DNA of 64,000 nucleotides from Brachypodius melanocephalos (GCA_013398615.1 VZSR01000393.1:5332888-5396887), one strand, 5' to 3'. Counted from the stretch's first letter, positions 12,561 to 26,387 are shown. Numbers and translations are program-made. Notes: generated by a model from the sequence alone, not told the origin.

Positions 12561-13859
12561 GACTTTTGATCTGTGATAGAAAGGCCTGGGACTGGTTTTA
12601 TGTTAGGTTTAGGGGAGTTATTTATGCAGGGGGGAGGCATACAGCAAGCAAAGAGGAATAGATTTTTTTCCCCTCTGAGCCTGAACGTCTCTCTTAGGTA
12701 CCAGACTTTTTACAGTAAAGCAAACCTGGTTCTTTGGATGTACTAATATCTGCTTGGTTACTGAGTGGATAATTCCAAGATCATATTAAATTTCTCTATA
12801 ATCCTGGAGATGACTGGCCACTGCATTAACCCCCTTGCATTAAATATTCTTTTCCTCTGTCTTTCACTTTTTCACCTGCATTTTTCTCTGTTCTTTCTCT
12901 CTGTCTCTCTCGAGCACACAAATCCCAAGCATTGACACATCAGTGCAGATTGCTGCTCCCCACTATTTCAAGCTGAAATGATCTTTTTTATGCTTTCTAA
13001 CACGTGCCCCAAAGGTGAAGCAGTGCTGGCTTTGTCGTGCAGCCCGGTCAGGTGCTGCCCCATGAAGCCAGTGCTGACCACACATCCCGGATGGTCAGGG
13101 CACAGCTGCAGTGTCATCCCTGGCCAGACACCCCCAGGGACACTCTGGTGTCTGCTTTGCCCCACCTGCAAACAGGCTGTGAACAACCCCATGGGGGCAA
13201 GATAATGTTTATTTTGGGGCTTGGAGAGAAATCTGGATGAGTAGGATTTTTTTTTTCTTTTTTTTTTTTTTTTTCTGTAGGGAAAAGGGGAATGCCTGAA
13301 GATATTCCATGCTTTTGGGGGGTTTGCTAATCAGTGATGGCAGCACCCTGAGGGCAAGGGAGCCAGGAGGGAGCAGGCACCCCTGTGGCACTGCAGCTCA
13401 GCTCAGCACAGCAGGGCTTTTCCAGGAATCTGCAGTCTATGACTGGGCATTTCTTGTGTCAATAATTAACAAACATATCAATGTGATAACAGCAGGGGTG
13501 GAGATAAAGCCGAGTCTAAGACTATAATGGCTTAAAGGAGCACACCCTGCGAGAATGCCAACAGACTGTGGTGCTTTGTCAGGAGGAAGCAAATCAAGCA
13601 CTGACTGCCTGGTATTAGCCTGCCTCGGAAGAGAGGCTAAATGCTACAGCTTTTTGCCAAAAAAACCCCCTAGTTCCATGGGATTTGAAATCAGAGCCAT
13701 GAAATTCCTACTATACAAACCTCAAGAATATTTAACAAAATAACCACGATCTCCAGAGTTTCTTCCTGCCCTGCTCTGGCAATGGCAGCATTATTTTTAT
13801 TTTTTTTCTTTTACTTGAAAATGGACCACTGCTAGTTTCCTTGGCCAAATCACAGTTTT
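12561..13859. other. anonymous intergenic DNA with a T tract
   Basis: The block holds a 28-base T tract broken by one C at 13247-13274 and a GC-richer patch near 13010-13200. No gene was recognised. Confidence 0.55.
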
Positions 13860-14270
13860 GTTTAGGCAACATTTCACACATAATTATCTGGTGGGGAATA
13901 GGGAACTTTCCGAGGAAAAGTCAAATTAGCGATTTTAATGCTAGAAAATTCTTGAAGGAATGCAGCTTGGGTAATTGATAGAGATCTAATCTTTACAAGT
14001 TATAGCAGTCTTTGAAGAGTCCCCAGCATATTTAACTTTATTCTGTAATTGTATGCTTGGGCTCTGAAGATGTCTTAAGACTTGCTATTTATCTGCCTGG
14101 TGAGGCGCAACACTTTCTTATTAAAAACATATCTATCATGGTTAATGACTTGATTTTTTCCCTTTAATACAGTACAATGACAGGTGTAAAGAGAAGATGA
14201 GCATCAGATGCTTGAGCAATATGCTCACTGTTTCAAGACGCCTTGAACATCAGCATTCCTTCATGGTGCC
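13860..14270. promoter_or_regulatory. candidate conserved non-coding element
   Basis: This is AT-rich, repeat-free sequence with TAATTATC, AGATCTAATC, TTATCTG (GATA-type) and TTAATGAC cores. The enhancer reading is inference from texture only. Confidence 0.28.
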
Positions 14271-17034
14271 AGAGGGGAAAAAAAAAAAAAAGCTACACAG
14301 ATTACACGCTTGTGTTAGATAGAAAATAGTACCATTTGCAGTTTCAGTTAAAAGCATGTTGAAGTGCATATGGAAAATACCATTAGGAGGAACTCCAGAG
14401 CGCCTGAGTAAAATGGGTCATTAGGCTTTCGTTTGTTGGAGAGTGTCTCCCATCTGACAGTGCAGAATGGTAGCATTTTTAGCAGCTTATGTTCCCAGTT
14501 ACATTAAACAGACAAACAGATTGACTATTTTGCATTTCTCATTTGACAACAGCTTGTCTTCATTTGCAGCACACTGGTGGCTGAGCTGAAAGCATGGCGG
14601 ATGAGTGTATCCAAGGTCCTGGTTTTGAATAACAGCAGATGCCAACGTTTAACTTCAAAATCAATCAATTCTTTTTCCTGCGCACGGATAAAAGGTCTAG
14701 TGAAGTGCCTGAAGGGGGTTTTCTGCTGTTTACAGCTGAAAATATATTAAAAAAAAAATTTCATTGCAAAACTTTCTGCAAGAGATGCGGATGCTGGTGA
14801 TTTTATGAAAGTAGGTATGTGAGGAAGAGTTTCTAATTGAGGGGTACTGAAAACATTATGTGAGGCCTTGTGAAGTTCAATCTTTCAGTCTCTTGTCTGG
14901 AAAAGTGCTCAGTTGTCGTCAGATTTTGAAACTACAACCCTGAGTAGTTTGTGGGTGATCACTCCTCGTTCTGCCTATGCTTCCCCACAGCACCCCCAGT
15001 AAGTGCTGGAATTGCAGCCACAGGAGTTTATAAATTAATTATTGTTCGGATTCCTGGAATATCTGGCCTGAAATGGCACATAAATGCTTCTCTCCTTGGG
15101 GGTAATTGGCTGGGGAAGGTGATGGCCAAATGCACGTGGGGTCAAATTTGTTGAAAACCCCCCATCCTGAAAGCAGCTGGGGCAGGTTGGGCACCTCAGT
15201 TTCTCAGCAAAGTTGTGATTTGGCCCTGCAGATGAGCAAAGTGCTGTGATCTTGGGAGCTGCCAAGTGTTGTCCGTCTTCCAGCAATGTAAAACCAAAAT
15301 ACAGCAGCAGAGGCTGGCATTTACCGTGTATCCACGACTGGCCTCCTGGTAGGAATGCAATAGCAAACTGCACTTTCTTTTGAAAAAGAGGGATGGGGCT
15401 ATTGCCTCCTTGGCACACACTGCACCTGGTGACAGGACTCCCTGAGGAGTCTGTAGGATGCTTTCAAGTGGGAGCAACATCCATCCCTTATCAGCAAGAT
15501 TTAGCTCTGTCCAGATGTATGAAAGATTTACGAGATAGTAAAACGTGAGCAGTGTAAAGCTAATCCTGGTGCCTGGAGCATTTGGCAGGCAAGATGTAGG
15601 TCCAATTACAACGTGAATTTTAAGTCTTTTTTCTTTTAAGTCAAATTCTCCTTCAATCAGAGGCATATTATTTTCTGCCCAGTAGCAGAAAAGACCCAAA
15701 CCCAGCACAGGCTGCTCTCACCATCACATCAAGACAAGGGAGCAGCTTCTCCTGCTGCTTATCAACACTGTTTGAAGACACCACTGTGGGTCCTCGCCTT
15801 GCAGTGATGGTTGGGGATATGAAGCCTGAACTGAAGAAGTCCAGCCCAACCAGCTAAAATCAAAATGCATAAGGCAAAGCAGTCTCCAGCTGCTCTTGAG
15901 AGGCTGCTGGCACAGGGCGGGTTTGGATCCCAGGTCTCCCAAGGCACCCTGTGGGATGTTAGGATCTTCACTCCAGCCTCTGCTTGCAGGGAGTAAAGGC
16001 TAGACATGAGAATGTGCAGCACTGAACCTCTTCATTATTTTCTTTCTTTTTTTTCCTTTTTTCTTTTTTTTTAAAATTTAGCCCGAGGTCAATGTCTTTC
16101 TGCAGCCTGAGGGTGACAAGGAGTATCTCCAGGGACCTGATAGCACAGGGACAGGCAAAGCACACCCCTGACACCCCTCAGCACTCCTGCTGGAATTGTC
16201 CCCTTCTCACACAAGAAGTTCAAATGTTTTGGCAACTGCAAACAGCCACCAGTTCAGAAGCAAGGCAAAACGTGTTGGATGGAAACCTTTACTACTGAAA
16301 TATTTATATCTTTCTCTCACCCATCCTCCCTGAAGATTTCCTTCTTTAGCAGCTCTGATCACATACACAGAGCAAATACTGTTCAGGACCCTGAAATAAC
16401 ACCTGCAGCCAGAAATCTCTTATTAGAATAAATGGTAGGTTTTCATCATGGTTTTCCTAGCCATAGTGAAGAAACAGTTTCTTGGTTTTCTTTTTTATAT
16501 AAAGATGCTGATGTAGAGCATTCTAAAATCCTTTGGATATGCTTATTTTGATGTCAGGTCAGTTATGTTAGATTCCTATTTGAAGATCTGGCTTGGCACT
16601 GCAGGAAATGCATCAAGAAAAACTAATTTTGAATCTGAAATAATTTTAGGAGAACACATCTGGGAAAAGATCTGTTGGTACCTAAAACATACAGACAAGC
16701 CCTTCTGCAGAACAGCTTACATTTACCATACAGGCACATCTGGCACCTATAATGAGTCAAAAAACTTGTTTCTGCCTTATAATTTGCTAAATTGGTTTCT
16801 TTTTCTGCAGTTTAGTTCACCACATTGAAGCATGAACCAAGGCTCGTTGCATTGATCTCAGGGTGCTGGCATTCTGCACCCTCACAGGTTTTTCCATGCA
16901 ATCTGGGCTGATCCCATGGTGCTGCCTGGATCCCAAGACACCCTGGCTTAGGACAAGGCTTCCTTTGGATTCCCACCCTCACACACTGAGCAGTGATGCC
17001 AAGGGATCTGCCAGCTCAGCTGGTCTCAGTGTTC
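14271..17034. other. anonymous intergenic DNA
   Basis: The block is unique-looking sequence with short A or T tracts near 14280 and 16045-16072. The 170-codon minus frame at 15196-15708 shows no family features and no coding-like context. Confidence 0.55.
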
Positions 17035-17083
17035 CTTGTGGGAACATATCCTTCCAACTCAGGATATTCTGTGGTTCCATGAC
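17035..17083 (+). mobile_element. CR1 retroposon 3' tail
   Basis: CCTTCCAACTCAGGATATTC followed by TGTGGTTCCATGAC matches the sense-strand CR1 terminus (CCTTCCAACCCAGGATATTCTGTGATTCTATG). The 5' extent is unclear; upstream sequence back to about 16850 may belong to the same element but is too diverged to call. Confidence 0.7.
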
Positions 17084-19599
17084 TGGCACTGGTTTGCTGG
17101 GGCTTCCACATGAGAAGGAATTCTCTGTGGATTCTTGGTGGCCCATAAGAGGCAGTTAGGTTTGACTAGTCACTAACCAGTCCAAAAGGCTTGGGAATTA
17201 TTACAATGAGGAATTTTCCAATTGTTGGATTTCTCTAAGGTGGCAACGTCTGCACTATCAGAAGAAGGCCCAGCATCGAAAAGGTCCATTATCCCTCTCC
17301 TGCAGTGGAGTTTTGCTTAATAGACTCTTTTTATATGTTCCCTGATATCCAAGTGTCCCTGCCCATTCTGCCAGATTCATTTAAATCAGCCTGACCAGAC
17401 AACAGTGCACAGCCAGCACGTGGCTGTGCAATGGGCTGGAGAATCATTCCCACTCCACTCCTGTGCACAGAGAGGTGTGTACAGGGTTCAGCCTCCCTCT
17501 CTGAAAACTGAGGCTCTCCCCACTGGAACATGTTTTGTTCCATCTTCTTCAAATATTCCTGCAGAACCATCTCTTGTTGTGACTGCATTTAATCCTTTGC
17601 GTTTCTGGCGTCCATAATTTGATGCTGGTGTCTGCAGTCTATCGTTATTCAGGGTATGGAGTGATTAGAAGGAAAGAACAAGAGATTAGAGGAAACCAAG
17701 AGCTATCTGAAGCACAGAGAAAGAAAAAAAAAAAAGAAGGGGAAAACACTTTCAAGGCCACTGGAGTATGAGGGGTCTCAGCATGTGGTCAAAAGACATA
17801 AGCAAGGGAAAAGTTTGACAAAGGCCACTGCTTGGGCTGCTTGTATGATTGTTTCTCAGTAGAAAGAGGATAATATTGATTCCCAAAACATCGTCTGTCC
17901 TTTTACCTACTGTGTGTTTTGGTAGCCAAAAATATATAGCTTTTGTGGCAAAAGCATGAAGGAATAGCTATGGAAAGTACCACAGCTTAAATGTCCATGT
18001 ATTCTTTCTTCTTGGTCTTTTAAAAAAAAATATTGCCATTGCTAGGACGTGCATTTAGAGCTCTTTGTTGTCTTAATGGAGACTGAAACGTGTAGAGTTT
18101 GGCGTTTGCTTTTTTATTCATCAGCTGAATAAAAAAGCCAAGCAGACAAAGCATTTGTAGTGCAAGAGTGGAGTGCAAATCCCTCCCTGTAAGCTGAACA
18201 AAAAAGCTCATTAAGAGGAGGTGGGATTTCCTGGTCACAGCTTTTAACTAAAGGGCAAAGGTCTCCTGTTAAGTACCATACAGTCTAAACAGGGCTGCGT
18301 AAAATTATGGGGAAGGGGGGGAGAGTCAAATATTTGTTCTTAATTCTCAAGTTAGTTTATCCAAAGTGGCAACCAGGGAAGTGTTGGGAATGATTAAATG
18401 GCTGCATTGAGGCTACAAATTGCTGCTACTTGCTTTTGTAGCTGGACTTGTTGCAGTTGAGTGATGTCGCCCATCAGTGCATTGTGTGCACAGTAAAACA
18501 GTCGAGCAGTGACAGATAGACTGAAACCCAGAGCTACTCCATCACGGCTGAAGGATCCTGCTCACTGGGAATTGAGAATGAGCACAAGCCACGCACGTTG
18601 ACCAGGAACAGCTGCTTTCACTCCAGCCCAGCTCCTCGGCTGTCCAGGGCAAGCAGCAACTAGTAAATAAGCTTTATCTCTGATCTCACCGGGGAGGAGA
18701 GCCAAACAAAACACAAGCAGAATAAATAATTTGGCAAAATGCTCTACTGATAGGCCTAGATGCTCAGATTGTAAAGTTCCCAGCCAACGGCACTCCACAT
18801 CAAGTGAGAAGATGATTTGCAAGAGGAGCCCGAGGTAGCAGTGCTGGGCACCAGCTGGGAATGTGCACCAAGTGCCCCAAAAAGGGACACTGAGCCCACA
18901 GCTTGGTCCATCCCTCCCATGGCTGCTGGAGCAGGGCAGAACCTGGGTTGTGGTTTGCAAATGCTGCCTCTGACATGCAAATGGTCCCCAAAAAAAGTGA
19001 GGAAAGGTGGTCCTGGTGGCATGGCTGAGGGTGAGGGCAGCGAGGGACTGAGGAAGCGTGAGCATCCCTTGAGAAAAAATAAGATGGTGGCCAAAGGATT
19101 TGGTCCAGTTTGAGTGTTTCCCTTCTGTGCCTGGCTCAGCCCTGAGCACAAACCCTTCAGTGCCAGGTCCCTGTCACATAGGCAGGGCTTTATCAGCAGG
19201 ATGGCCCGGGTGTTGTGCAGCATCTCTCACCCAACAAGAAAATGGGCAAAAGCACCTTTTATAACAGGTGCCTTGCCCAAATTTATTCAGTTCACACTTT
19301 GCAACCTCTCTCTGCCTGTCCGCCCGAGGGCAGGTCCCTCCACCATCACTGCACCAAAGGGAGAGGGAGGAACGTGCCCAGCATCTCCTCCCCACTGGTG
19401 TCTCTGCCTGTTTCCTCCTGCGGTTTCACACCTCTGCTCGCCGGAGCGCTGCTCGCTGGGGCCTTGGGTTGCTGTTTTGTTGCTCTGTTGATCGGAAAAG
19501 ACGACAGAAAAACGCAGCAGCCGTGTAGATGGGAAGGTCTAGAAGGCTCAGTTCTGGGAAGAGGTGTATTTTAGTCTGGAAAACAAAAGGAAATTTAGT
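17084..19599. other. anonymous intergenic DNA with a hairpin
   Basis: Apart from the hairpin at 18108-18138 I recognise nothing. Frames at 18562-19149 (195 codons) and 18756-19223 overlap each other on the same strand and lack any known domain. Confidence 0.55.
18108..18138. repeat. perfect 13-bp hairpin with 5-base loop
   Basis: GCTTTTTTATTCA, loop TCAGC, then TGAATAAAAAAGC. The arms are exactly complementary, and pairing may extend a few bases outward past a bulge. The stem is short for a microRNA precursor. Confidence 0.85.
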
Positions 19600-19960
19600 T
19601 TATGCAGATTGTTCTCACCGGCTGTAGAATCAGCGAATTTTATGTATGGGTTTGTCATGAGATTGAAATGACCGCGGCTTAATGTATGTTGTGAGTTCTA
19701 ATTGAAAGCATTAATTAACATTAAAGCCAAATTCTTCCAATTGCATGCTAAACAGAAATCAGGGAGAAGCAGGTAGGCAGTGTGGATATCATTTGGCATT
19801 CTTTCTGAGACACCGATTAGCATTTAGAGTCCAATCCTCTGCAAAAACTCATTAATGGGCAATTACCTATTCTTTGCAATTTGTACCTACACTTAACTAT
19901 GTGCAGAGCAATGGAAGCTGCATTAAACATTGATTCAAAATCAAAATAAAATTAAACCCC
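19600..19960. promoter_or_regulatory. candidate conserved non-coding element
   Basis: This repeat-free block contains clusters of homeodomain-like cores (TTAATTAAC, CCAATTGCATGC, CATTAATGG, GCAATTACC) and isolated CpGs in an otherwise AT-rich context (ACCGCGGC, CACCGATTAG). This is typical of deeply conserved enhancers, but not tested. Confidence 0.35.
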
Positions 19961-21252
19961 ACCAAAGAGATTGGTTGTGCCAAACTTGACTGTAGCGTTC
20001 TGTACTGATGTCAGCTCCCTATTTGCCAGGATAACGAAATCTATCCCATGGAAGGGCTAGAGGAACCTCAGCATGAAGTTACGAACTGTGCCCTGTAATT
20101 GTTTCATTTTGAGGATGAGTTTTGGTGCTTCTATTTTTGTACATGTTCTGGTTTTAGTCATGAGCCAAGATGGTTGATGACAGGCAGGTACGTGCACTAA
20201 CATCCTTGTGCTCTGAGCATAACTGCTTTTAATAGGAGCAGCCCAGCACCAGGATATGGAGTATTGGACAAACAAGAAACTGCCAAGTTAGAAAAAGTAC
20301 CCATTCTAGAATTACAAGATTTTTATCTTTTAAAAAATTGGTATGGTTTTCAATCAAACCTGATGCCTTTTTTTTCCCCCCTTCGGCTTCAGGTGGAAAA
20401 AAAAGGCAGAAACCTGAATGTCAAAGAGAAACTCAGAAGGTGAAATAACCCATGTGAACTGAAACCAGAAACAGCTCACACAAACCTGCTGAAAAGCAAA
20501 ACTGCCTTTGCTTAGGCACAAACCAACTCATTGTCCTTTTTGGTTTTATTTATTTGTATCTCAGGAGCCTCAGGAAGCCCAAGTCCTTGCAGTATGGTGG
20601 GTGCATGGAAGTCAGGTTACAAAGAAGAGAGGGAAATTGAGAGAAGAATATCAAGGAGAGACAGAGAGGGTGTAATGCAGCAGGAAAGTGGAGCAGATCG
20701 TGTATTATGCTGTTGTAAAGAGGAGGAAGCTGAGAGTGGCTGCACGACCCAAGGGCAAACAGGATGTCTGTTAGGGTTGGGAAACAAACACGGGTCTCTT
20801 GTGTCACCCTGTTGAGAGTGACTTTTGAACCCAGGTACTCAAGAGAAGAGGTGTGGATGTTAGAGCAGCAGGCCAGGCAGGGACAAGCGTTGTTACAACC
20901 AGCCCACCTGGGGAGTAGCACAGTTTTGATGTGAGCTGGTGAGACAACACGGATTTTTGAGGAGAAAGGTTTTGGTGAAAAGCCTCCAGGCCTTGGCAGC
21001 TAAAGGAACCACGCTGAAGGTGCAGCACGTGCCTCCTGGCAGTGGGAAGGGGTGGATGAGTGCAAAGCAGCAGCCTGAAGTCTGGGAATGCACAGCTGGA
21101 TGGCAAGAACTCGATGCCCTCCAAACCTGAAACTGGAGATAAGGACTTCACACTTTGTGTCTTCTTTCTTGAAATAAGAACATGGAAATATCTGGCCATA
21201 ATTTATGGGCAGTATGGATCTATTTGTGGACAACAGAACATCCAGAAGCCAC
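19961..21252. other. anonymous intergenic DNA
   Basis: The sequence is unique-looking, with a short T/C tract near 20368-20382. No gene or classified repeat was recognised. Confidence 0.5.
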
Positions 21253-21583
21253 AGAGACATGGAATGATAGAAAGGCTTGGGATGGAAGGATCCCCAAAGA
21301 TCACCCAGTTCCAAGTGCTCTTCCACGACCAGGGATGTCATCCACCAGACCAAGTGTCTCCAAGCCCTGTCTAACCTGGCCTTGAACTTTCAGGGCTGGG
21401 GCATCTACAGCTTCTCTGGCCAATGTGCTTGTGCCTCACCACACCACTCTCAGGAAAAAACTTCACCCTAAAATCTAATCTAAATCTTTCCTCTATTGGT
21501 TTATAGCAATTTCCCCTTATCCTATCACTCTCTGCCCATGTAAAAAATCACTCTTCCCTATTTTTTATAACACCCTTTAGGTA
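21253..21583 (-). mobile_element. CR1 retroposon, truncated 3' portion
   Basis: The plus strand reads as the reverse complement of an avian CR1: a diverged ATGGAATGATAG start, AAAGATCACCCAGTTCCAAG, CTAACCTGGCCTTGAACTTT, GGGGCATCTACAGCTTCTCT, a CTCACC...AAAACTTC block and CCCTTTAGGTA at the far end. This is several hundred bases of the 3' region in order. The 5' end is truncated, as is usual for CR1. It is too diverged to be active. Confidence 0.9.
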
Positions 21584-24500
21584 ATCCCCATGATAAGCTG
21601 AAGGGATAGTGAAGCCAAATATCTTATCTGGCTGTGTTTGGCCATCACCCAAGGAAGTGAAGTTCACCAGTTTGGGTTGTTGCCCAATTCTCTGCGAGTG
21701 GAAGGGGCAGCAGGGCATTTCCTCTCTGATGTGTAACACAGAACATGGAGCACCTTGCAGTGTTGTGAGTTGACATAGCTCAGGGGAAACCTAACCATGG
21801 AGTGCCAGGGATTCTTCTTAATAAATATGAATAATTCTGAAAGCTAACTCACTGAATAAAGAAATCCGAGAAGATAGGCTGGATAATTTTTTGGATACAA
21901 GAGAAAGTTCCTGATGGCTCCCTCAGGTAATAATGAAGGAACTGAGATGATCAAAGGCTTTGCTGTCTTCTAGAGCCAGAGCCACTTACATCAACCTGCT
22001 GGAAAAACACAAAGCAGGTAATCAGAGATCCTTGAAGAAAAAAATAATTTTTACAACACTCAACTACTGACTTATTTGTAAGAAAAGCGGATTAAAAATT
22101 GGAAGAGGGAAAACGTTTTGCAAATATTTTCATTAATTATCAGTATTTCACTAATGCTTGCCATCTTGACCTAGAACTGATTGACCATGGACAGGGCATG
22201 CATGGGAACATTTGAATTTGTATCCATATTGGTTTTATGGAAAAGGGCTGCAAAAAGCATCTCACAAACAGAAACAACTTTCATCCTAACAAATATTTTT
22301 AAGCTGCAAGTAAATTCATTTTCTCAAGGAAACCAAGCACTATTTTGCAAGGGACTTCCAAAAGTTTTCCACTACATAGGTATTTTTATCTTTAAACCAG
22401 AGGCATAACTTAAGAATTTTAGTTTTTCACTGGTGGCTTCACTGCCATGGACAGACATCTGTGTCTTGGTCATATTCACATGTCCAGCTGTCACCTCCAC
22501 CATTCCTGAGAGCATTCCCTCCCTGACTGGCTCACACCCTGGATGGGCACTCAGGGAGAGCCTGACCTGGTACTGGTGATCAATGTGGTTTCATTGAAGC
22601 TGCCTTTCTGCCTGGCATTGTGGGGCTGCAGAGCAGATCTGAGCAGCTGCTGAGGGCTGCTTGTCTTCTCCTCCAAAGGCAAAATCTGAGGAGCTACAAA
22701 GGCACCTGCCAGCTTCTCCTCCTGGTGATGCTCATCCAAAAAAGTCAACACACACCTCTTTATGATGACCTTGCAGGGTAGGTCTTTGTGATGACCCTTG
22801 AGGGTCTTTCTCAGCTCTTGGTGAATAATTTTGGCATGTAGCTGTGATCACACTCCACTTTCCTACCAGCACTGCTTCTTTCAGTACAGAATCCTCTTTC
22901 TCATCACCAGAGTGCAGTTGCTTCTGTCCTGTTTTGCCTGGTAGCAGTTTAGGATCAGAAGAAAAGAAATCATGCAGCTCCTTAGTGAAACTGCAGTGGC
23001 ATGGGCTTTTAGTGCTGAATTAACCAGCATCACAGGTTTCCAGGTATACAAGGAAAGGAAAAAACACCTTGAACTTTGGTGCCTCAAAGGGACAAGTGGA
23101 AAGAAATGGTTATTCTGGGCTTCATTCTCATTCTTTCTTAAAAGTCTTCTCCAGTAAGCTCAAATTGTAGAGCTGATGAAGTGATTTTCTGTGCTGCAAG
23201 TATTATGGGTACCAGCTAATTTAGCTATCATGATAAATACCTGCTAGGAGCCTATTTTCTTGAAAGAGCAAAGAAGAAAGGAAACCTTTTCTGAAAAATG
23301 GATAGAAATAACTGTATTTTAGTGTGTATGGAAAATATTTCGAGGGAAAATAACCCCAGATAATGTGGGACAACACGGGCTAAGGTGCTATTTAGGGAAA
23401 GGACATGAGATTCAGCTTCTAAGACATGGGCAAGGGAGAAGAGTGGCAATACTGTGTCCTTGTAAAACTGTCTGGTTTCTGGCACTTGGCTGCAGTAATT
23501 AGTGGAGCTGTTGTAAAAAACAGTATGATCTTTCAGAGGAAACTATATTAAGCAGCACCAAGCTGCTTGAGGTGTCCTGGGCTACCTGTGGCCCAGATGG
23601 ATTGTACAGAGAGTCAGGGATTTGCCAGACATCAGAGACGACTTCACCCAGCAGCAACTCCATGGTCCAAGGGATAACAGGAGGAGCGACAAGCCCATTG
23701 CTCAGCTGTCCCACCTGAGGTATGAGGCTCTCAACTGGTTATACTCAGGATGGCAGAGCTGACTGATCTTCTATTAATTGGATATTGCAAGGCCAAGAGC
23801 TGGTCCTTGGTGTGATCTCTCATTTCAACACTCACCATCTGCCTCCAAAGGTTTGTTATGGAGAATTTTGGCACGGCTCTGCCTGGAGGGCTCCTCCTAA
23901 CTCCTCTTAGAGTTAGCAATGGCAGCTGCAGAAAAAAGAGGCAGGTGCAAACCAGGAGAAAAATCTGTTGGGGAAACTATTTTAGTCATTTTTGTCCTTC
24001 TCCTACATGAGCACAGCAGGCTTTGGGTGTAGGAAGGTGGACAAAAGGAGACCATGCCTTGACTCCTCATGCAAGTTTTTATCCTTTTTATCCTTTTTTA
24101 GGCTGCCATCTAAGCAGAAAAGAAGCCCATGTTTGGCCTCTTTTCCTCTAGGCAACAGTGTCCCTGGCCCTGAGGATGCTTAGTTCTCCTTACACCAGCC
24201 ATGTGAAGACCCCAAACCTCTTGCCCAACCTCTCTGTGACAGAAATGCCAGGCAGCTGGGCACAAGGCTTTGCACAGCTCCCTCCTCAGCTCCCCCTATC
24301 ACCACAGCAGAACCATATATAGATCTGAATGAATATTACTATAAATCGCTCCTCTGAAAATGGATGCGTATAAAAAGAAAAGTTAACTCTTCAGCTGAGC
24401 TGCTGAATCACAAGTTTTTGCCTCAAGCGTATTTTCACAGCCCCTGCAAAAACAGAGGCATTAATGGAAAGTCTGACACTGCATTAACTCCTGCTGTACT

Positions 24501-26340
24501 GGGAGTGGCTGCTGAGTTAAAAATGGTCACCGAGGGTTTTCTTCATCTTCATCACAAAGCCTCGTGCTTGGAAAACCACACACAGCATTGGCATGGCAGG
24601 CTGCTCCACTCCTTTTTCCATGACCAATTGCTGTTTTAACCAGCAGTGCTCCAGTGTCAGCCCCCGTGCTTTTAGCAGCCCAGCTGCCCACAAGCCCTTT
24701 TTGTGGCTCCCTTGTCTAGCTCAATTTAAACCCAATGTGACTCTGGGTAAAGGAGGCATTTTGCAATCACCTACCACAAAGTGATAAGAGGCTGCTGCAG
24801 CAGATGACTTGTGTGCTTCCCCAAAGAAGCTCTGCACATTTAGGAAGGTCGGCCGTGTCATTTCTCTAATTTTCTGACCACAGAAATTTATATTTAGAAA
24901 AGACCAAGGAAACTTCCCTTACCCTAAGCCATATTGCATAACGATGGAGGAGGGGGATTAATGCAAAGGTTTTTCATTGAGCAGAATTCTGAGAGATTGG
25001 GAGCTGGAAAGCCTGAATAATGACTTACTTCAAATATGCAAAGCCAGGGCTTTCTGTGTGTTTCAGATCCATTCCTGTTTCAGGCTGGTGTTTGCTACAC
25101 TGGGTGCAATCTCTGCAGCTGGGGCTCATGTTTTAGTCCGTATTTCTCTGGTGCTGCTCTCCTGAAGAGCCATGGCCCCTCCAGGATATTCCTGCCCTGG
25201 GTCCTGGCATTTACCAGCACAGCCCCCTTCCTGCCCAAGCCCTTTCCAGTCCTGCCAACCACTCCTTCCCTTGCTGTCCTCCCCAGCTCCTGCCCCTTGA
25301 GAGGTTTTAGAGATTTAGGCATTGCTGTTATTGCAGTTGCACTGCTGGGCTCACCAGTCTGAAGTGTTTAGACACAAATGCCAAAAATAATAACAAACAG
25401 TGCTCAGTGCCCTGGGGCTGCAGCCACACCTCAGGGAGGAGGTTCCAAACCCTTCCAGGGGAGAAGCTGAAGTGGGGAATCCTCCTGTGCAGGAGGTGAG
25501 GTCTTTGTACCAGCACTGTCCTCCCATGGGCTTGTGGCTGTGAGACATAAAAGAGCCTTTTGGATCTCCTTTTATGAGATTTTTAGAGCAGTGAGGTTGG
25601 TGTGGGGTCACCTGGGGCTCTGCTGGGGATGGGCACTGCCCTGGGAGGGGCTGTGGCTCTGCAGGGCCGCTGGGCAGCACACAACACTGTCATTTCAAAT
25701 ACAGAAGTTCTCAGCCTTATTCAGCACAGCAAGGTCAATTTGGCCCCTTCTCAATGTTTCTGGGAACTCCTTCCTCAGGGATCTTGCTCTCCTCATGAAG
25801 TGTCCATGCAGCTCATCAGCTTGGGTGTGGAGAATGTACTGGGTGGGTAGCTACCCACCAGTTGGGTATTGAACTGTGTAATTAACCTCATCAATCTGTC
25901 CCTCTGGGGCTATGATGCTTTGGGAAATGTGGCTGAAGCTCTCTGAGAGCCCTGATTTCAGCACACACACAGGACCAGTGAGGTCCTCTCCTGTCTCTCT
26001 TGATGGTGTTTCCACTAGGAAAAGGAAAATTCTTACCAAGATGCTCATGCAAATCTGAGAAACTCATTTTTGGTGAAAGGTTGTGGCAATGAACAGCCAC
26101 AAATACTCATACATGGCTTTACTGGACTCATCCTGGCTGGGGATTTAGAGGATATGGTGATTATTCCTGGCTGGGAATTGAACCATCTTAGTGTCAAGAA
26201 AGTTAAAATGGTTTGGAAGTTATCTATTTTGCCTGGCCTGGCTCAGGGTGTGAAGCAATCATTGGAACAAAACAGACACAGATAGTTGTGTTCATTAAAC
26301 CTTTAGGAAAGGAAGTTGTCCCTGCCTTGCACAACAGCCA

Positions 26341-26387
<47 letters not shown>

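Noticed and set aside
15190..15300. MIR-like CACCTCAGTTTCTC
   Set aside because: The short match is not followed by the expected MIR continuation.
15196..15708. 170-codon minus-strand frame
   Set aside because: There is no domain, exon boundary or similarity that I recognise.
18562..19149. 195-codon minus-strand frame
   Set aside because: It is cysteine- and tryptophan-rich with no recognisable domain, and overlaps other equally long frames. A chance open frame in GC-richer DNA is more likely.
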